Shown: one piece after another, positions 31,517 to 43,902 of the stretch
How positions within the stretch are numbered: position 1 is the stretch's first letter
How the letters are laid out: each line of letters starts with the position of its first letter
NCBI RefSeq assembly: GCF_000313135.1
Contig: NW_004457415.1
Coordinates: 42,583 to 106,582, forward strand
Reading direction: 5' to 3'
DNA: 64,000 nt
From: Acanthamoeba castellanii str. Neff
Lineage: Eukaryota > Discosea > Longamoebia > Acanthamoebidae
Position numbers and translations under genes: made by a program
The notes under the pieces: model-generated
What the model was told of the DNA's origin: nothing
The model's database searches: none
Seen by the model: only the letters and a program-made list of their open reading frames with translations

Positions 31517-34441
31517 TCAAGAGGATGCGTTGACGATCTGGCTGTCGAGCCTGACCTGCTGGAAGGCGTTGAGCCAACGCAGGCCGTCATCCTTGGACGG
31601 CGCCTCCATGTAGTAGGTGCGCGGGGCGGTCCCGCCGCCCTCGCCGCCCACGATCTTGGTCTTGAGCTCGATCAGGTTGTTTCGCTTCAGCGTCGGGTGC
31701 GTGACGTAGAAGCTGATGTCGGCCACCTTCTTGAGAGGCACCACCCCGCACGGCTTCCGCTTGTCCTTGGGTCTGCACAACGTAGAATCAAAAATTAACA
31801 TTTGTGCCGTGTGCGGTGTTGTGCGTGCGTGTGCGTGCGTGTGTGCGGTGTGCAGGTGTACCGGTAGTACGAGAGGTGCGTCTCGGTGAGGATGAACCAT
31901 CGGAGCTGCCACTTGTCGGACAGCTGAATGTAGTACTGCTGCCCCGCCAGTTTCACGAGCCCGCCTGCATTGGAATGGTCAGACCCCGCAGTGGGCGTCG
32001 GCGTGCACCTATCGTTGTCGTGTACCTTCATGCACGATCTTGCTTGAGCTCGCTTCGCTCTCGTCCCCCGCGTCATCGCCGCCGAGGAACAGGTCCTGTC
32101 CGTCCCCGCTGGGCTCGCGCGACCGGGCCTGCCCCACGCTGGGCGCCCCGCTGCTCGTCGGCGGTGACGGGATCGACGACGCTGTGTAGGGGTGAACCGA
32201 CGTCACAGCCCCCGCCGCCGCGGCCTTGGGCGCCCGCGCTCCGCCCAACGACGGCCCGGCCGTCTGCGCCGCCGGCGCGCTGAGTGCGCCCGACGAGTTC
32301 TGCGCGACCGAGATTCCGCTCTTCTTCATCCACCCGCCGGCGCCCACCGTGATGCCGCGACCAAACGCCGGCGCTGGCTTGGTCGGCTCCGTCACCGCCG
32401 CTGCGCTGCCAGCGTCGCCGCCCACCGCGCCGGCGGGCGGTGTCGACACCGTAGCTACGGTGCCCGCGCCAGGTGTCGACATCGCGTACTCGGCGAGGTC
32501 GGTGTCGAGCTTGCGGAAGTTGGACGGGTCGGAGATGTGGAATCCCTGGCTCTCGTCTTCGCGATTGCCCGGCGCCGAGAACAGTCGATTCCAGATGCTC
32601 GACATTCCACCCCCGCTGCCGCTGCTGTTCGTGGTGGTCTCGCTGTGGCCTCCACCGCCTCCGCTACTGGTGCCACCGCCGCCGATCCCGCTGCCGCTGC
32701 CGCTGCCGATCCCGCTGCTGCCGCCGCCGCCGCCAGCCGGAGGCTGTGGTGATTTTTTTCGCTTTTTCTCCTCTGCCTCTTCGAGTCGCTTCTGCTCGCC
32801 CTCCCTGCGCTTCTCCTCCTCCCAGAGGCTCTTGGTCACCTCGTCCCTCGTGATCGCACCCGTATCGTACATCGTGAATCGCGTTCTGTGTCCATACGTA
32901 CGCTTGTTTAGTGCATTCTTTCCTGCGTGTGCGGCGGTGCGTGTGTGCGTGTCTACGTGCGTGCGGCGGTTACGGGAGGGGGTCTACCTTGTCTTTAGCC
33001 GGCTCTCGGCCGGCTGGGCGCCTGGGCTGGGTTCGGTCGTTGGCGGTGGCTCTTCAAGTTTGCCCCTGAGTAGGGCCATCTGCAACTGCTCCGCTTCCTT
33101 GCTGCCCGGCAGCAGCACCTGACTCATCCTATGGTTCGCCGCGATCACACACACAGGGCCGCTCGTAAGGGACTGGAGCGGCGCAGGTGAGGCGAAGGTG
33201 TGAGTAGTGCGTACCGGGTGGTGAGTCGCCTCTCGAATTTGCCCGAATTGACGAATCGCTTGTGGCGCTCCTCGATGAAGGTGACAAAGAGCTGGGCCTG
33301 GGTCACCAGTTCCAGCAGTGCCCTCATATCCGCCGGCCTGCTCTCAATAAATCTAGACATGCACACGCACCACCGCACACACCGGCACACACCGCACACA
33401 CCGCACACACCACACACACCGCACACACCGCACACACCGCACACACCACACACACCACACACCACACACCACACACCACACACGCACACGTCGATTAGTC
33501 AGGACCGACCTAGAAATTGGAAGAAAGTGTGAGAGGGGTGCGTACCCTTCACTGTCAAAGTATTTGGAGTTGAATCCGTTCTCGACCGGGTTGAAGGCGG
33601 CGGTGGTGACGTCCGGCTTGACGGGCGTTTTGCGCATGAAGTCCTTGTAGGTGGCGAGGAGGTCGACCATGAAGGCGATGAACACGTTCTGGAGGTCCTT
33701 GACCAGCGCCTTCGACAGCGGTTTGCGCTCCTTGGCCTTGGGCTTGCCCATGAGCGAGCCCAAGATGGAGAAGGAGCTTTGCGAGCCGGGCTCGACCCCG
33801 CGCACCTCCCTGCAGATGCGCTGCAGGCTCTGCAGCAGCGGATCGAGCAGCACCGGCGGCACCAGCTTGACGTCGTCCATGTCCTCCGGGAACAAAACCT
33901 TGTTATTGTCGACATCCACAACCACCACCTGCATGCGTGTGCGGTTGTGCGAGTGCGTGTGCGGTTGTGTGTGTGCGACGGTCAGTGGTGACGTCATCAA
34001 GGCAGAGCGGGAGGGGGAGGGGAGGTGTCTGACCTCTTCCATGGCGTCGGAGAGTGTCTTGAGTTCGGCCAGGTGGACGCGGAGGATGCCCACGAGGAAG
34101 GGCATCGGGGCGCAGCAGAAGGAGAGCAGAGACTGGGGCACCACCGGAATGAATATGTGCTGCCAGTTGAACGGATACAAAATCTGTCCACGCGCTCCTG
34201 CATCAGTACCACACAACACACGCAACACACGCAACACACGCAATGCATGACACACAGCGCACACGACCCGCACGGCACGCATGCGTGGGAAGGTGGAATG
34301 CATACGGATGCGGCGGCTTGCACGCAGGAGGAGAGGGTGTTGAGATTGGTCGCGATGAAGATCATTCTTCGCTCCATGAGCAGTGATGCCAGGATGCTGA
34401 AGCAATGTAGCGCACAACGTGGCATGGCATGGGTGTGGTGA

Positions 34442-34490
<49 letters not shown>

Positions 34491-35830
34491 AGAAAGTGGA
34501 CGTGCGCTTGTGGCAAGGTTCACGATTTAGGGAGTAGCGCGCACCTGGCGATGTTGGGGGCGTCGAGGAAATGGAGAAGCGGTTCGAAGTTGACGTGGTC
34601 CAGCAGTGATTCGCTGTCGTCCGGCCGCGTGAACGCGTACTCGACGACATCGCCTGCCGATGTGTGCACGCCGAAGACGCGGATGCGTGAGGAGAACCGG
34701 AAGAAAGTGAGGAACCAACCGTTGAATCGCCTGTCGCGGTGCGTACCATTGATCTGCTTGGTCTGTCCTGATTGTTGCGCGCGTGTAGCGGGTTGCGTGC
34801 CAGGTTTCCCGTGGTTGGGTTCGGCAGCCTGCGGAAGAAGAGAGAGAATGAGGTCAAGTAAGAAGAAGTGAGGCCAGCGACACCGCACACGCACGCACAC
34901 GCACACACACGACACACACACACAGAGAGAGAGAGGTACCTGCGCTGGGAAGAGGGTGAGAGGTAGTGTGAGACGAAGGGTGCCGCCGGGTATGGGCAGC
35001 GGTTCCCTGTAGACCGCATTCAGAAATTGCGTGAACGCCTCGAAACCTGTCGCAAGAGTCATTGGGTCGTTTGTTAGACGATGGTGCGGTGGGAAAGAAC
35101 GAAGAAGTACATCAAAAGAAACGAAGGGCAGCACGCACGCACACGCGCGCACACACACACACACACACCGCGCGCGCGCGCACGCACGCACGCACGCACA
35201 CGAAGGAGAACACGAACCGCCATCGGCCTTCTGGAGGCTGGTGAGCTCCTGGAGGATGGTGGAGAAGATGCTGAAACAGGGCAGGAAGCTGATGATGCAG
35301 ATGCACTGCGGGAAGGGCGCCGCCTGGCTGGGGCCCGGCGCCCGCAGGCAGTAGCCCCACCGCTTGGCCCCGTTGCTCTCGGTCAGCGTGAACGAGAAGG
35401 TCTCGCCCTGCTGCTGCTGGCCGTACGACGTCGCGAACGACGTGTTCATGAAGCTCGCGAGCGACAGCGCCGGCGGCAGATCGGGGAAGCAGAACTTCTT
35501 GACCGCCTTGTACAGCTTGCGCTCCTCTTCGGCCGCCTTCTGCCGCTCGCGCAGCTGTCGCGCGTCGAGACCCGCAGCGGCGCCGGCAGCGGCGGTCGGT
35601 GTGGGCGGCAGGCCCCGTTGGGGCGTGGGTCGCAAGCCTCGGCCGGCGGGCTCGACTGCGGTGGCTGCTGAGGCGGCGGCCGAGGTGCCGGCAGCGTCGC
35701 GCTGCAGCGGCGGGAAGCGGTAGCGGAGGTGGGGCTTGACGATGGGGGTCGAGGTGGGGTCGCGCCGGTCCGGGCGTAGGGCCACAACGACCACGTAGTC
35801 GAACAGCCTCGAGGGCGGAGGCAGCATCAT
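31517..35830 (-). CDS. DENN-domain protein with C-terminal PH domain
   Basis: Rab GEF-type trafficking regulator. The start MMLPPPSRLFDYVVVVAL at 35830 is the beginning of a uDENN module, interrupted by a Pro/Ala-rich insert and resumed with TFSFTLTESNGAKRWGYCLR. The central DENN includes SILASLLMERRMIFIATNL and ILYPFNWQHIFIPVVPQSLL (about 34380-34100), and dDENN includes LVKDLQNVFIAFMVDLLATY and the segment near 33330 (ALLELVTQAQLFVTFIEERH). After a Glu/Arg-rich linker and Gly/Ser/Ala-rich low complexity (32830-32050), a PH domain ends the protein: QLSDKWQLRWFILTETHLSYY and YYMEAPSKDDGLRWLNAFQQ. A TTTACAG acceptor just before the ATG suggests a 5'-UTR intron. Introns carry CACACC, GAAA and CG/CA repeats. 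Target Rab unknown. Confidence 0.83.
33358..33486. repeat. Intronic CACACACCG minisatellite
   Basis: About 13 degenerate copies of a roughly 10-nt CGCACACACC unit fill an intron of the DENN-PH gene. Confidence 0.85.
34444..34495. repeat. (GAAA)n microsatellite in an intron
   Basis: About twelve GAAA units in an intron of the DENN-PH gene; the transcript strand carries a TTTC tract upstream of the acceptor. Confidence 0.9.
35131..35201. repeat. Alternating purine-pyrimidine tract (CA/CG)n
   Basis: The tract combines CACG, (CA)n, (CG)n and CACG repeats over about 70 bp within an intron of the DENN-PH gene. Such tracts are known to favour Z-DNA. Confidence 0.8.
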
Positions 35831-36545
35831 CGCGCCCTGTAAAAAGAAAATTAAATTGAACGCATAAATGCGCTTTAAATCAATTAATCAAGATTTGCGA
35901 GGTTTGTATAATAAATGAATTAATATTGTTAAAATACAAAGCCATAACGAAAAAGAAATACCGAGGCCAAGCGAATCAAAACCTGAAGGTGGGGCCTACG
36001 CGAGACAAGCCAGCAGGTAGCAAGGTCTTGTTCGGCACGTTCACGCAAGTGTTGCTGTATTGTTATTGCTTGCCCCTGACTTATTATTCGCAGACACTCC
36101 CGAAAAGAAAGAAAATAAATGATAAATTACAAAAGTCTTCGCAGCAAACACTCTAAGGATACTTCCGAGTGGGCGAGCTGAGGCGGTTAAAATCGCAGAA
36201 AATTCCCAATGGCCACCGTGAACTTGTCACTCGGGGTGGTGCAGGTGTGATGCTCGTGCGTGAAGAATATGGTGAGGGACAACAGGACGAACACGACACC
36301 ATCGTTTGTGGCCGCGGCGGACAGTTCGCGGGAATTGGCAACAGAGAGACTGGTTCGGGCCGCGAGCTCACGAATGTTGCGGCATGCCCACTTCATTGTT
36401 CCCTCTTCACCTTCCTCGCGCTTCATCTGGCCCACACAGCATCGCGTGGCGGTGCAGTGACATCACCATCACCAAACTCAACCCTCTGCCTCTGTGGCCA
36501 GCAATAACCTCGACGTTACAGACTTCAACACATACATACACACAT
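35831..36545. other. Divergent intergenic region, DENN-PH and PX-PH genes
   Basis: An AT-rich 715-bp region between divergent genes, probably holding both promoters and leaders. Small frames exist (minus 36187-36435 with one hydrophobic stretch), but none is convincing. Confidence 0.4.
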
Positions 36546-39500
36546 ATGACTTCCTCGTCGACGGTCATGACTGACACGTACACGAGCGCCATCCTCTTTG
36601 GCACCGAGCTGAGGGCCGATGGCTCCTCCTCAAAACCCTACACGGTACCTATCCCCCCCCCCCAAGCCACCCATCCCAAGGCCTGTGGTAACCCCTCCCC
36701 TCTGGGCTCTAGGTGTTCCAGGTCATGGTGAGCCGAGGCCAGGACCAGTGGGTGGTGCTGCGACCCCACTCCCTCTTCACCGCCCTCCACGCCAAGGTAC
36801 CCCGGCACCCACCTCCCCAGCGTGAGAGCGATTGCAGGGAACTTAAGGTCGTGGTGTTGTCGTTGCACACACGTGCGCAGCTGAAGGACAAGTTCGCCTA
36901 CGCCGTCAAACGCCAGAACCTCCGCGTTCCCAAGGGGTGCGCCACCACATCTCCTTCCTGCTTCAAAGTCAGAGCGCGAATGCGATGGAAAAGTCGCTCA
37001 CGACTTGCCACCACTCAGGAAGAAGCTGCGTTCGGCCCCGTCGCCGGTGGTAATCAGCCGCGTGCACCGCAAGCTGCAGCGCTACCTGGTCGGCCTCTTC
37101 TCCGAACCGCAGCTGCGCACCAGTCTCGAACTCGACCAGTTCCTCTCTGCCGGCCAGCAGCCAATCAACGGTGAGCCCCACGCAGTTGCCCCTCCCCCAT
37201 TGGTCATTGTCGATTTACACCTTATGCACCCCCTTCAGAGTACATGCACATCCTGCAGCCCTTCCTGGACACGATCTGCCAGCTGGGCGAGATCGGCGAG
37301 GCGCCCGAGCCCAAGACCTCGCCCCGCGGCGAGGTGCTGTCCTACGCCACGGACAAGGGCATGCAGGGCGTGGCCGAGGGCGGCCTGATCGGCCTCGACG
37401 TCCGACTCTCCGGCTACCTCGCCATGTACTGATCTTTCGCCTCTCAGGCTCCACTTGCCGGTTCGAAGCTTCGAGCTCTCACCAGTTCCGAACAGGAATC
37501 AGAAGGGGCAGTGGCGAGATCGGTTCTTCCAGCTGCGCGGCACCAACGCGCTGTTCATGTTCAGTTCGGCCAAGGACTCGATACCGCTCAAGCTGTACAA
37601 CCTGTGTGGCTGCAAGCTTGCCCTGGCACAGGGCGAAGACGTCGAAGGCGCCAAGGTGAACCCCCTCGACTCTCCATTGTTACTCCATTGGCCGTGCAAA
37701 CCCACATCACCACGACCTCACCGCCTCCATGACCGCAGGCCAGCGATCACTGTTTCAGGATGACGTGGACGAAACTGCGCGAGGGCAAGGAGGCCAAGAA
37801 GTCAGTCATAACCTTCGCCACCCGTTCCGGTACTGACCCCTTTCGTTCTTTTTGAGCTCCGATCAAGCCCGGAACTAAACCTTCGCATTCGTTCTTTGAT
37901 GTGCAGAGGAGGACCTCGGCGCGTGGGTGTCGCACCTCAATAACTTTGCGCTGGCTCGCGCCGATGCGCTGATCCGCAAGCGGGTCCCCGACCTCCCGCT
38001 GCTCTGCGGCAAGTCTGCGGACGAACTCGACACCGGTGACGGCGAGGTGCCGGCCAAGCCCGAGCGCAAGAGCATCGCCGGTATCATTCGGCGCAAGAGC
38101 CACCACCAGCTCCAGCACCACCACCAGATCGGCGGGTTCGAGGGCAAGGGCAAGGAGTGCAAGGGAGACCGCGGACACAAGAAGTCGGCCACCATGAATG
38201 TGGTGATGGCGCTCAACAAGGAAAAGCAGGAGAAGAAGAAGAAGCAAACCGACAACGACGCGGTCGACAAGACGAAGCTGGGCAAGTCGGTCGGCCCGCT
38301 GCACAAGAGCGCAGACGAGCGCGACGTCTACCGGGTGCTGAAGCGAAGCGGCAGCGACTACGGCGCCAAGGTGAGGACGAAGGTCCAGACGCCCACCCAA
38401 GCCCAAGCCCAAGCCCAGCCCAAGGCGGCTTCGGCCGAGGACCAGCCCGGCGCCTCGAGTCCCAACACCGCCAAGCGAAGGCACAAGAGGAGCTCGAGCA
38501 TGATCGACCGCAAGACGATGCTCATCCACACCACCAAGGCCAGTCAAGAACTGCGTCTCGACCTCACGTCGGTCGAGAAGAAGAAGAACAAGAGCGAAAG
38601 CGAAAGCGAGAAGGTGGAGGACAAGGAGACGGAGAAGGCGGAGCCCAAGCCCGCCAGCGAAGAGCACAAAGGACCCGCCGCGTCCCCCAGGATTGGGAGC
38701 GTGAAGGAGGCCATGGCCCGGAGCAAGAGGTCCATCGGCTCGTTCCTCCAGAGCCGGCCCGTCTTCAGCTCCCACCCGACTCTCCCCATCGGCAAGGGTA
38801 CCCCACACCCACCCTCACCACCTCTTCGACTCCCTTGGCCTCACCTCGTGTGTCTCGTGTGGTGTGCGGTTGTGCGATTGTGCGATTGTGCGGTGTGCGG
38901 TGTGTGCGGTGTGTGCAGTCGAGTCCAGCCCGACGCGAATGCGGTCGGCGAGCCACGTGGTGACTCTGAGGCCTCGTTCGCCCAGGGAGAACGAGAGCAT
39001 CGCGTTCGTCAACCAGCTGTTGGATGGGCTGGCGGAGGACGACGAGGCGCAGGTGGACCTGGAAGGCCTGCAGGCCGAGGTGCGCAAGTTCCTCACGCCC
39101 GCCGTGCGCAACGGCCTAGAGCCCCTCTGCGGGCACACCCACCAGCTCTCCTTCATCGCCGTTCACAGTACGCACCTCTCACCACATTCGCGCTGAAGGT
39201 GGTGGTGATGATGATGGTCTGATCTGCTGTATCACCACAACGCAGGCATTCAGAGCGATGAGGCGAAGCTCAGGGTGATCGACGCCCTGCTGGGGTCGCT
39301 CCCGCAGGCGAACCGCGCGACGATGCTGCGCCTGCTGTCGTTCTTGGACCGCACGGCGGTGCGGATGGGCCAGGCCAGCCTGCGGGCCGCGGCCGAGGAC
39401 AAGTTGCAGCTCGAGGAGGCCGAGCGCCAGCGCCAGCGCGCCCAGCAGGCCAAGCACCAGCCCAAGCCCACCAAGCTCCAGGCCGACCGCAAGCGGGACA

Positions 39501-40237
39501 TGTACCGCGTGCTCAAGAAGCGACGACCCACGGTCGACCACGGCCACGACGCCCACCACCTCTTCGCCTCGCCGTCGTCGTCTTCATCGTCATCGGCCGA
39601 CGAGTTCCTTCTGAGCGAGATGACCCTCACCTCGCCGTCGACCTCCTTCTCGAGCCTCTCGTCGTCCCTCTCGTCGACCTGTTCGTGCGCGAGCGTCGCC
39701 TCCCTCGACGGCGAGGGCCACCAGGCCGGGCTAACCGACTCCAACGGCTGCGGCGCGCTGGTGTGCTACTCGGCCCGGATCGAGCGCGAGCTGGCCGAGG
39801 AGCGCGAGCGGATCCAACACCAACGCAAGGCCGACGAGATGAAGCGCAAGATCGACGCCATGTCCCACATGCTCACGACCGACACCGCCAACGCCGGCCT
39901 GGTCGAGCTCGACGACGACAAGAAGAAGACCGAAGAAGAAGAAGCAGGAAATGAGGAAAAGGAGAACATCGAGGCGCACGTGATGGCCGAACGCGAAGCC
40001 GAGGCCGTCGTTCAGTTTCGCGAGAAGCTGGCCCGCGTGTTCGGGCGGGTGATCGTGGCGTGCGATCGGCTGCCGCACGTGACGCTTCCGTCGGTCGCCC
40101 ACCACGGGCCTGTCGACGATCAGGCGGCCGTGGTGAGCGTGTCCACCTTCCTCATCGAGCACTGTGAGCAGTGGTTGCGGGGAGACAAGCTGGCGGAGAA
40201 GAAGGAGAAGAAAGATGAAGGAAGGAAGTGGAGATGA
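36546..40237 (+). CDS. PX-PH domain protein with long charged C-terminal region
   Basis: Phosphoinositide-binding cytosolic protein, probably endosomal. Start MTSSSTVMTDTYTSAILFGT at 36546. The PX domain is spread over five short exons: VFQVMVSRGQDQWVVLRPHS, LKDKFAYAVKRQNLRVPKG, VVISRVHRKLQRYLVGLF and ELDQFLSAG. A PH domain follows (VRLSGYLAM, then KGQWRDRFFQLRG and EEDLGAWVSHLNNFA). Its first exon joins the next across a GT-AG interval of only 22 nt (37426-37447). The remainder (37950-40230) is low-complexity, Lys/Ser/Gln rich, with HKSADERDVYRVLKR and QADRKRDMYRVLKKRR repeated. Its helical part, LRVIDALLGSLPQANRATML then RLLSFLDRTAVR, resembles the helical core of a RhoGAP-like domain only weakly. 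The stop used is 40235-40237; a shifted frame is open to 40457. Confidence 0.75.
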
Positions 40238-40651
40238 TGATGATGAGAGCAGAGACAACGGCGAAGCGGTGAGGATGAAGCTGAAGATGAGGGAGATGGA
40301 GGAGAGGCGAGCGCGCAAGCTGGCGATGGTGGCGCTGGCGAGGCAGAAGAAGGAGGAGCGGATGGACGAGATTCGCAAGAGGAACGAGGAGGCCGAAGCC
40401 AAGACCTGCGAAGACCCCCACCGGGGGCGCGCCAGATCCCAGACCACTGTCGCCTGAGCCCTCAGTGCCCCCCAAGATCAGGCAATGCTGGGTGTACATA
40501 ATTCTATTTATTTATGTAATTATTTATAAAATGTATTTATTTATTTAAGCTTCATGAAAAGGGGTCAGGGGTGAAAGGAATTACTTCATTAAAAACACAA
40601 CAATGCAAGACAGAGGGAGGGGTGAAGTTGGAGATGGTAGATGTGACCTCT

Positions 40652-41651
40652 CTACTGCTTGTCGGCGAAGGGGTCGTAGAGCCAGCCGTAGTTGTCAGGT
40701 ACCCTCTCGGTCTGAATGCCCACGAGCGTGTCATAGAGGTCTCGCGTCACCTTGCCCACCTGAAGAGAGAGTTGTAGACACAGGTGTGAGGAGAAAGAAT
40801 GAAAGAAAGCAGGAGACACAACAACAACAACCATCACAACACGCAGGAACGGGGTTGGTTGGTGGCGGCGAGGAATGTACCTCTCCGTTGTTGAAGAGAT
40901 ACTTGTTGCCCTTGTAGGTCACGGAGGCGACGGGCGTCACCGAGGCACCGGTGCCCGAGCAGAAGGCCTCCTTGGCCTGGCACACGGTATCGATGCTCAC
41001 GGAACCCTCGTTCACCTGGCGCCCAGAGGGCCGTGGTCAGTCGTTGGCGTTGCGTGGCGCTGCGTAGCGTTGGCACGAGCGCGTACCTTGATGCCCTTCT
41101 CGCGGGCGAGGTGGATGAGACTCTTGCGGGTGACGCCGGGCAGGATGGTGCCCCGCAGCGACGGGGTGTGGATCGTGTCATCGGGCGTCACGCAGAAGAA
41201 GTTGGACGCGCCGGCCTCCTCCACGTACTTGTCCTCCTTGGCGTCGAGGAACAGCACCTCGTCGTAGCCGGCCTTCTTCGAGGCCTGCTGGATCTGGAAG
41301 CACGGCGCGTAGTTTCCAGCCGCCTTCACATAGCCGGCTCCCTTGGGCGCCGCTCTGTTCATTTGATGCAATGCAATGTGAAGGCGAAGTGGGTGAGTGG
41401 CAGCTCACGCGCAGAAGAGGGAGAGCGCGAAGGGGAAAGCTGCGATCGCAGACACACCGGTGGACGTCCTCGGAGGCGATGAGGTTGATACCCCGGATGC
41501 CGCCCTTGAAGTAGTTGCCCACGGGCGAGGCGTAGATGACGAACGTGAAGACGGGCGAGGGGGCCACGCCCAGCGCCGGACCGCTACCGAAGACGATAGG
41601 GCGCAGGTAGAGCGCACCCCTAAAAGCAGTTGCCGTGCGTGTCGTTGTGTG

Positions 41652-41726
<75 letters not shown>

Positions 41727-42525
41727 TTCTGTGATTGCTGAGCGTTCGTAAGGGCGTGTGTTCGTACTTGCCGAATGGGGGCACGTAGTGAGCGTTGGCC
41801 TTGACGGTCTCCTTGATGCCGTCCATAAACACATCTGAAGGAGGTCGGGATCCAAGTCAGCCGAGACGACACAAGAGACCATAGACAAGAGAAAGAACGA
41901 AGAGAAGAAGACGAAGAAGATGAACGCACGCACCCTCGGGAATGGGGGACATGAGGAAGCGAGCGGCGCCCTCGTTCATGCGCTTGCAGTTCTCCGTTGG
42001 CCGGAAGATCACAATTCGGTTGTTTGCCGTTCGGAAAGCTTTGGTGTGTGCCCGCACAGCAGCGTTGTCGCGCACGCAGCAGCGAAAGTGAGTGTTGGGG
42101 GTCCGCGGGCGGAAAAACGGAGATAGGCGCAACGCCAACCACGACCGGAACATAATTCATCAAAAGAGCACGCGCGGCAAGTGTCGAGTGTGGAGCGGAG
42201 TGGAGTGGAGTACCCTTGAGTCCCTCGAACAGGGACTGGCCGTACGAGAAGACGGTGGCCGCAGGTTCGAGCTCGAGGGGTCCGTACTTGCGGATCTCGC
42301 CACTACGTAGTTGGGACCGACGCCGGACCCACACGCACACGCACACGACGGAGTCAAATACGAAAAAATAAATAAATAAAATAAAGAGAGAAGGCGGAGA
42401 AGGGGGTTGTGTACCGGCCGAAGTCGCTGCCCTTGGGCGTGTTGGCAACGTACATGAAGTCGGTCCTGGTGAGGTTAAAGCCCATGGCCTCCCAGTCCAC
42501 GTCCTGCTTCGGCTGTGGCACGCCA
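40652..42525 (-). CDS. BCAT: Branched-chain amino acid aminotransferase (plant/bacterial-type BCAT)
   Basis: PLP enzyme that interconverts leucine, isoleucine and valine with their 2-oxo acids. Exons on the minus strand give DVDWEAMGFNLTRTDFMYV, KYGPLELEPAATVFSYGQS, IVIFRPTENCKRMNEGAARF, GALYLRPIVFGSGPALGVAP and GYVKAAGNYAPCFQIQQASK (Lys is the PLP lysine). They continue FLDAKEDKYVEEAGASNFF, LRGTILPGVTRKSLIHLARE and DTLVGIQTERV, ending PFADKQ. All family landmarks are present. The exon starting at 42525 follows a CAG acceptor and begins in phase 2. An upstream exon with the start (perhaps a mitochondrial leader) must therefore exist, but I could not locate it. Introns contain a 77-nt TG tract. 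Confidence 0.87.
41646..41722. repeat. (TG)n microsatellite in an intron
   Basis: Nearly pure TG repeat of 77 nt in an intron of the aminotransferase gene, interrupted by one GG. Confidence 0.9.
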
Positions 42526-43902
42526 CTGCTCGAGGCAGCGCGCGTGTGTCAAGCCCCGGTAATCGTTGTTAATTGTTTTTATATTAATTGAAAAAATAAT
42601 TTGATCTAAATCTGCAGCTGGGATATATGCTCTTCATCATCTTTGAAGATGGAGGGATCATCCTACTTCTCCGGCACCCAAGACTCACATCAGAGGGACG
42701 ATTAAACGGGGGCAAATTACCTGGTGGCCAGACTCCTGCACGAGGCGCTGGCGGCCAATCTGCCGCTTCGAGCAACCAGGAAGGAACTGGAAGATGCTAC
42801 AGAAATCGTGCGCCTCATGTTGCGGCAGATGAATGAATGTCAAATGTGATCTTCCTGCATGAGGACCAAGGCAAAAGGCCACGCGTGCGCATGCCGGGCA
42901 TTTCCTCGTCCGGGATCTTCAGCCAATCACGGAGAGTGCCGGCCATTTCTAATTTCCATCAGATCCCCGAGAATCGAAGTCAGCAGTACCAACCAATAGG
43001 ATCAGGGAAGCAAAGAAAAGGTAAAGAGCAAACAGGGAAAAGTTGTCAAATAATTCCTCGGAGCTAAAAGAAAGGGGAACATAAGGAAAAAGAAATGACG
43101 TGGAAACCTGATGGGCAGCCCGCGGGCAAAGGCCGCGCCGCGGCCGGCCGCGACGAAGTGCGTCCCACGTTGTAACAGTGTCGTCCGGCCTGCTGACATT
43201 AGGCCCGAAACGTGTAACTGATGTACCGATGCGCCAGTTCTGCTCTCTCCGCCACTCTAATGGTGGCAGGCAATACCTCGTGATTGGGATCCAAGCCTGC
43301 AGGGATCGCGCCGCCACGAGTGCGCCTGCCAGAGTGCCATCTTCTTCAGCACATGTGTTGGGCGGGCGCGCTGGTACCCGAGAGTGCACCCTCGGCCCGC
43401 TCTGGCGTGCCAGATTCCACGAGCTTGCCGACATTCTCTGCATGCCCTCGCCTCGTGCACGAATCGCGCAAGGCCGTTGTAGGTTTCCGTTGATCGACGG
43501 AATTGCAATATTGAATCATACCTTATCACGACAGCGGCTGGCTCACGTGCGAACCTAAAGAGGAGAAAAAACATATTCTGCTCACGCTGAGCTCATGCTT
43601 ACTAGTGGTGTAGTAGGCCTGACGCCATCTTGTAGAAGAAGAGGGTCATGGACCCATCCTGCTGGCGCGTTACCAGACTTGTCTCAGAGGAGAAGAAGGA
43701 GAAGACAAGAGGAGCAAGAAGGGCAAGAAGCGCTATAGAAGAACAAATCCAATATTTAGCGCCACACCAGCAACCACTTCAAGGAGAAGCACCAAGCAGC
43801 AACGACAGCCGAGGAAGCACCCATCTCCCGCATCTCCCGCAGTCCTCAACCGGTCTCGTCCAAGCACTCGAGTAGCCACGCACAGCCAAAGACACAACCA
43901 CG
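42526..43902. other. 1.4-kb stretch without a confident gene
   Basis: It should hold the missing first exon of the aminotransferase and the leader of the RFX gene. A plus-strand fragment at 42716-42847 encodes a helical, coding-like run (NYLVARLLHEALAANLPLRA), ending NECQM, with no upstream frame; it may be the last exon of a small gene or a relic. A 164-codon minus frame (42949-43443) and a plus frame (43648-43875) are unremarkable. Confidence 0.3.

Noticed and set aside
33358..33486. Regularly spaced repeats that might suggest a CRISPR-like array
   Set aside because: It is a short-unit CA-rich minisatellite without spacers, inside a eukaryotic intron.
36187..36435. 82-codon minus ORF with one hydrophobic stretch
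   Set aside because: Lies in a divergent promoter region, has no recognisable motif and no support beyond being open.
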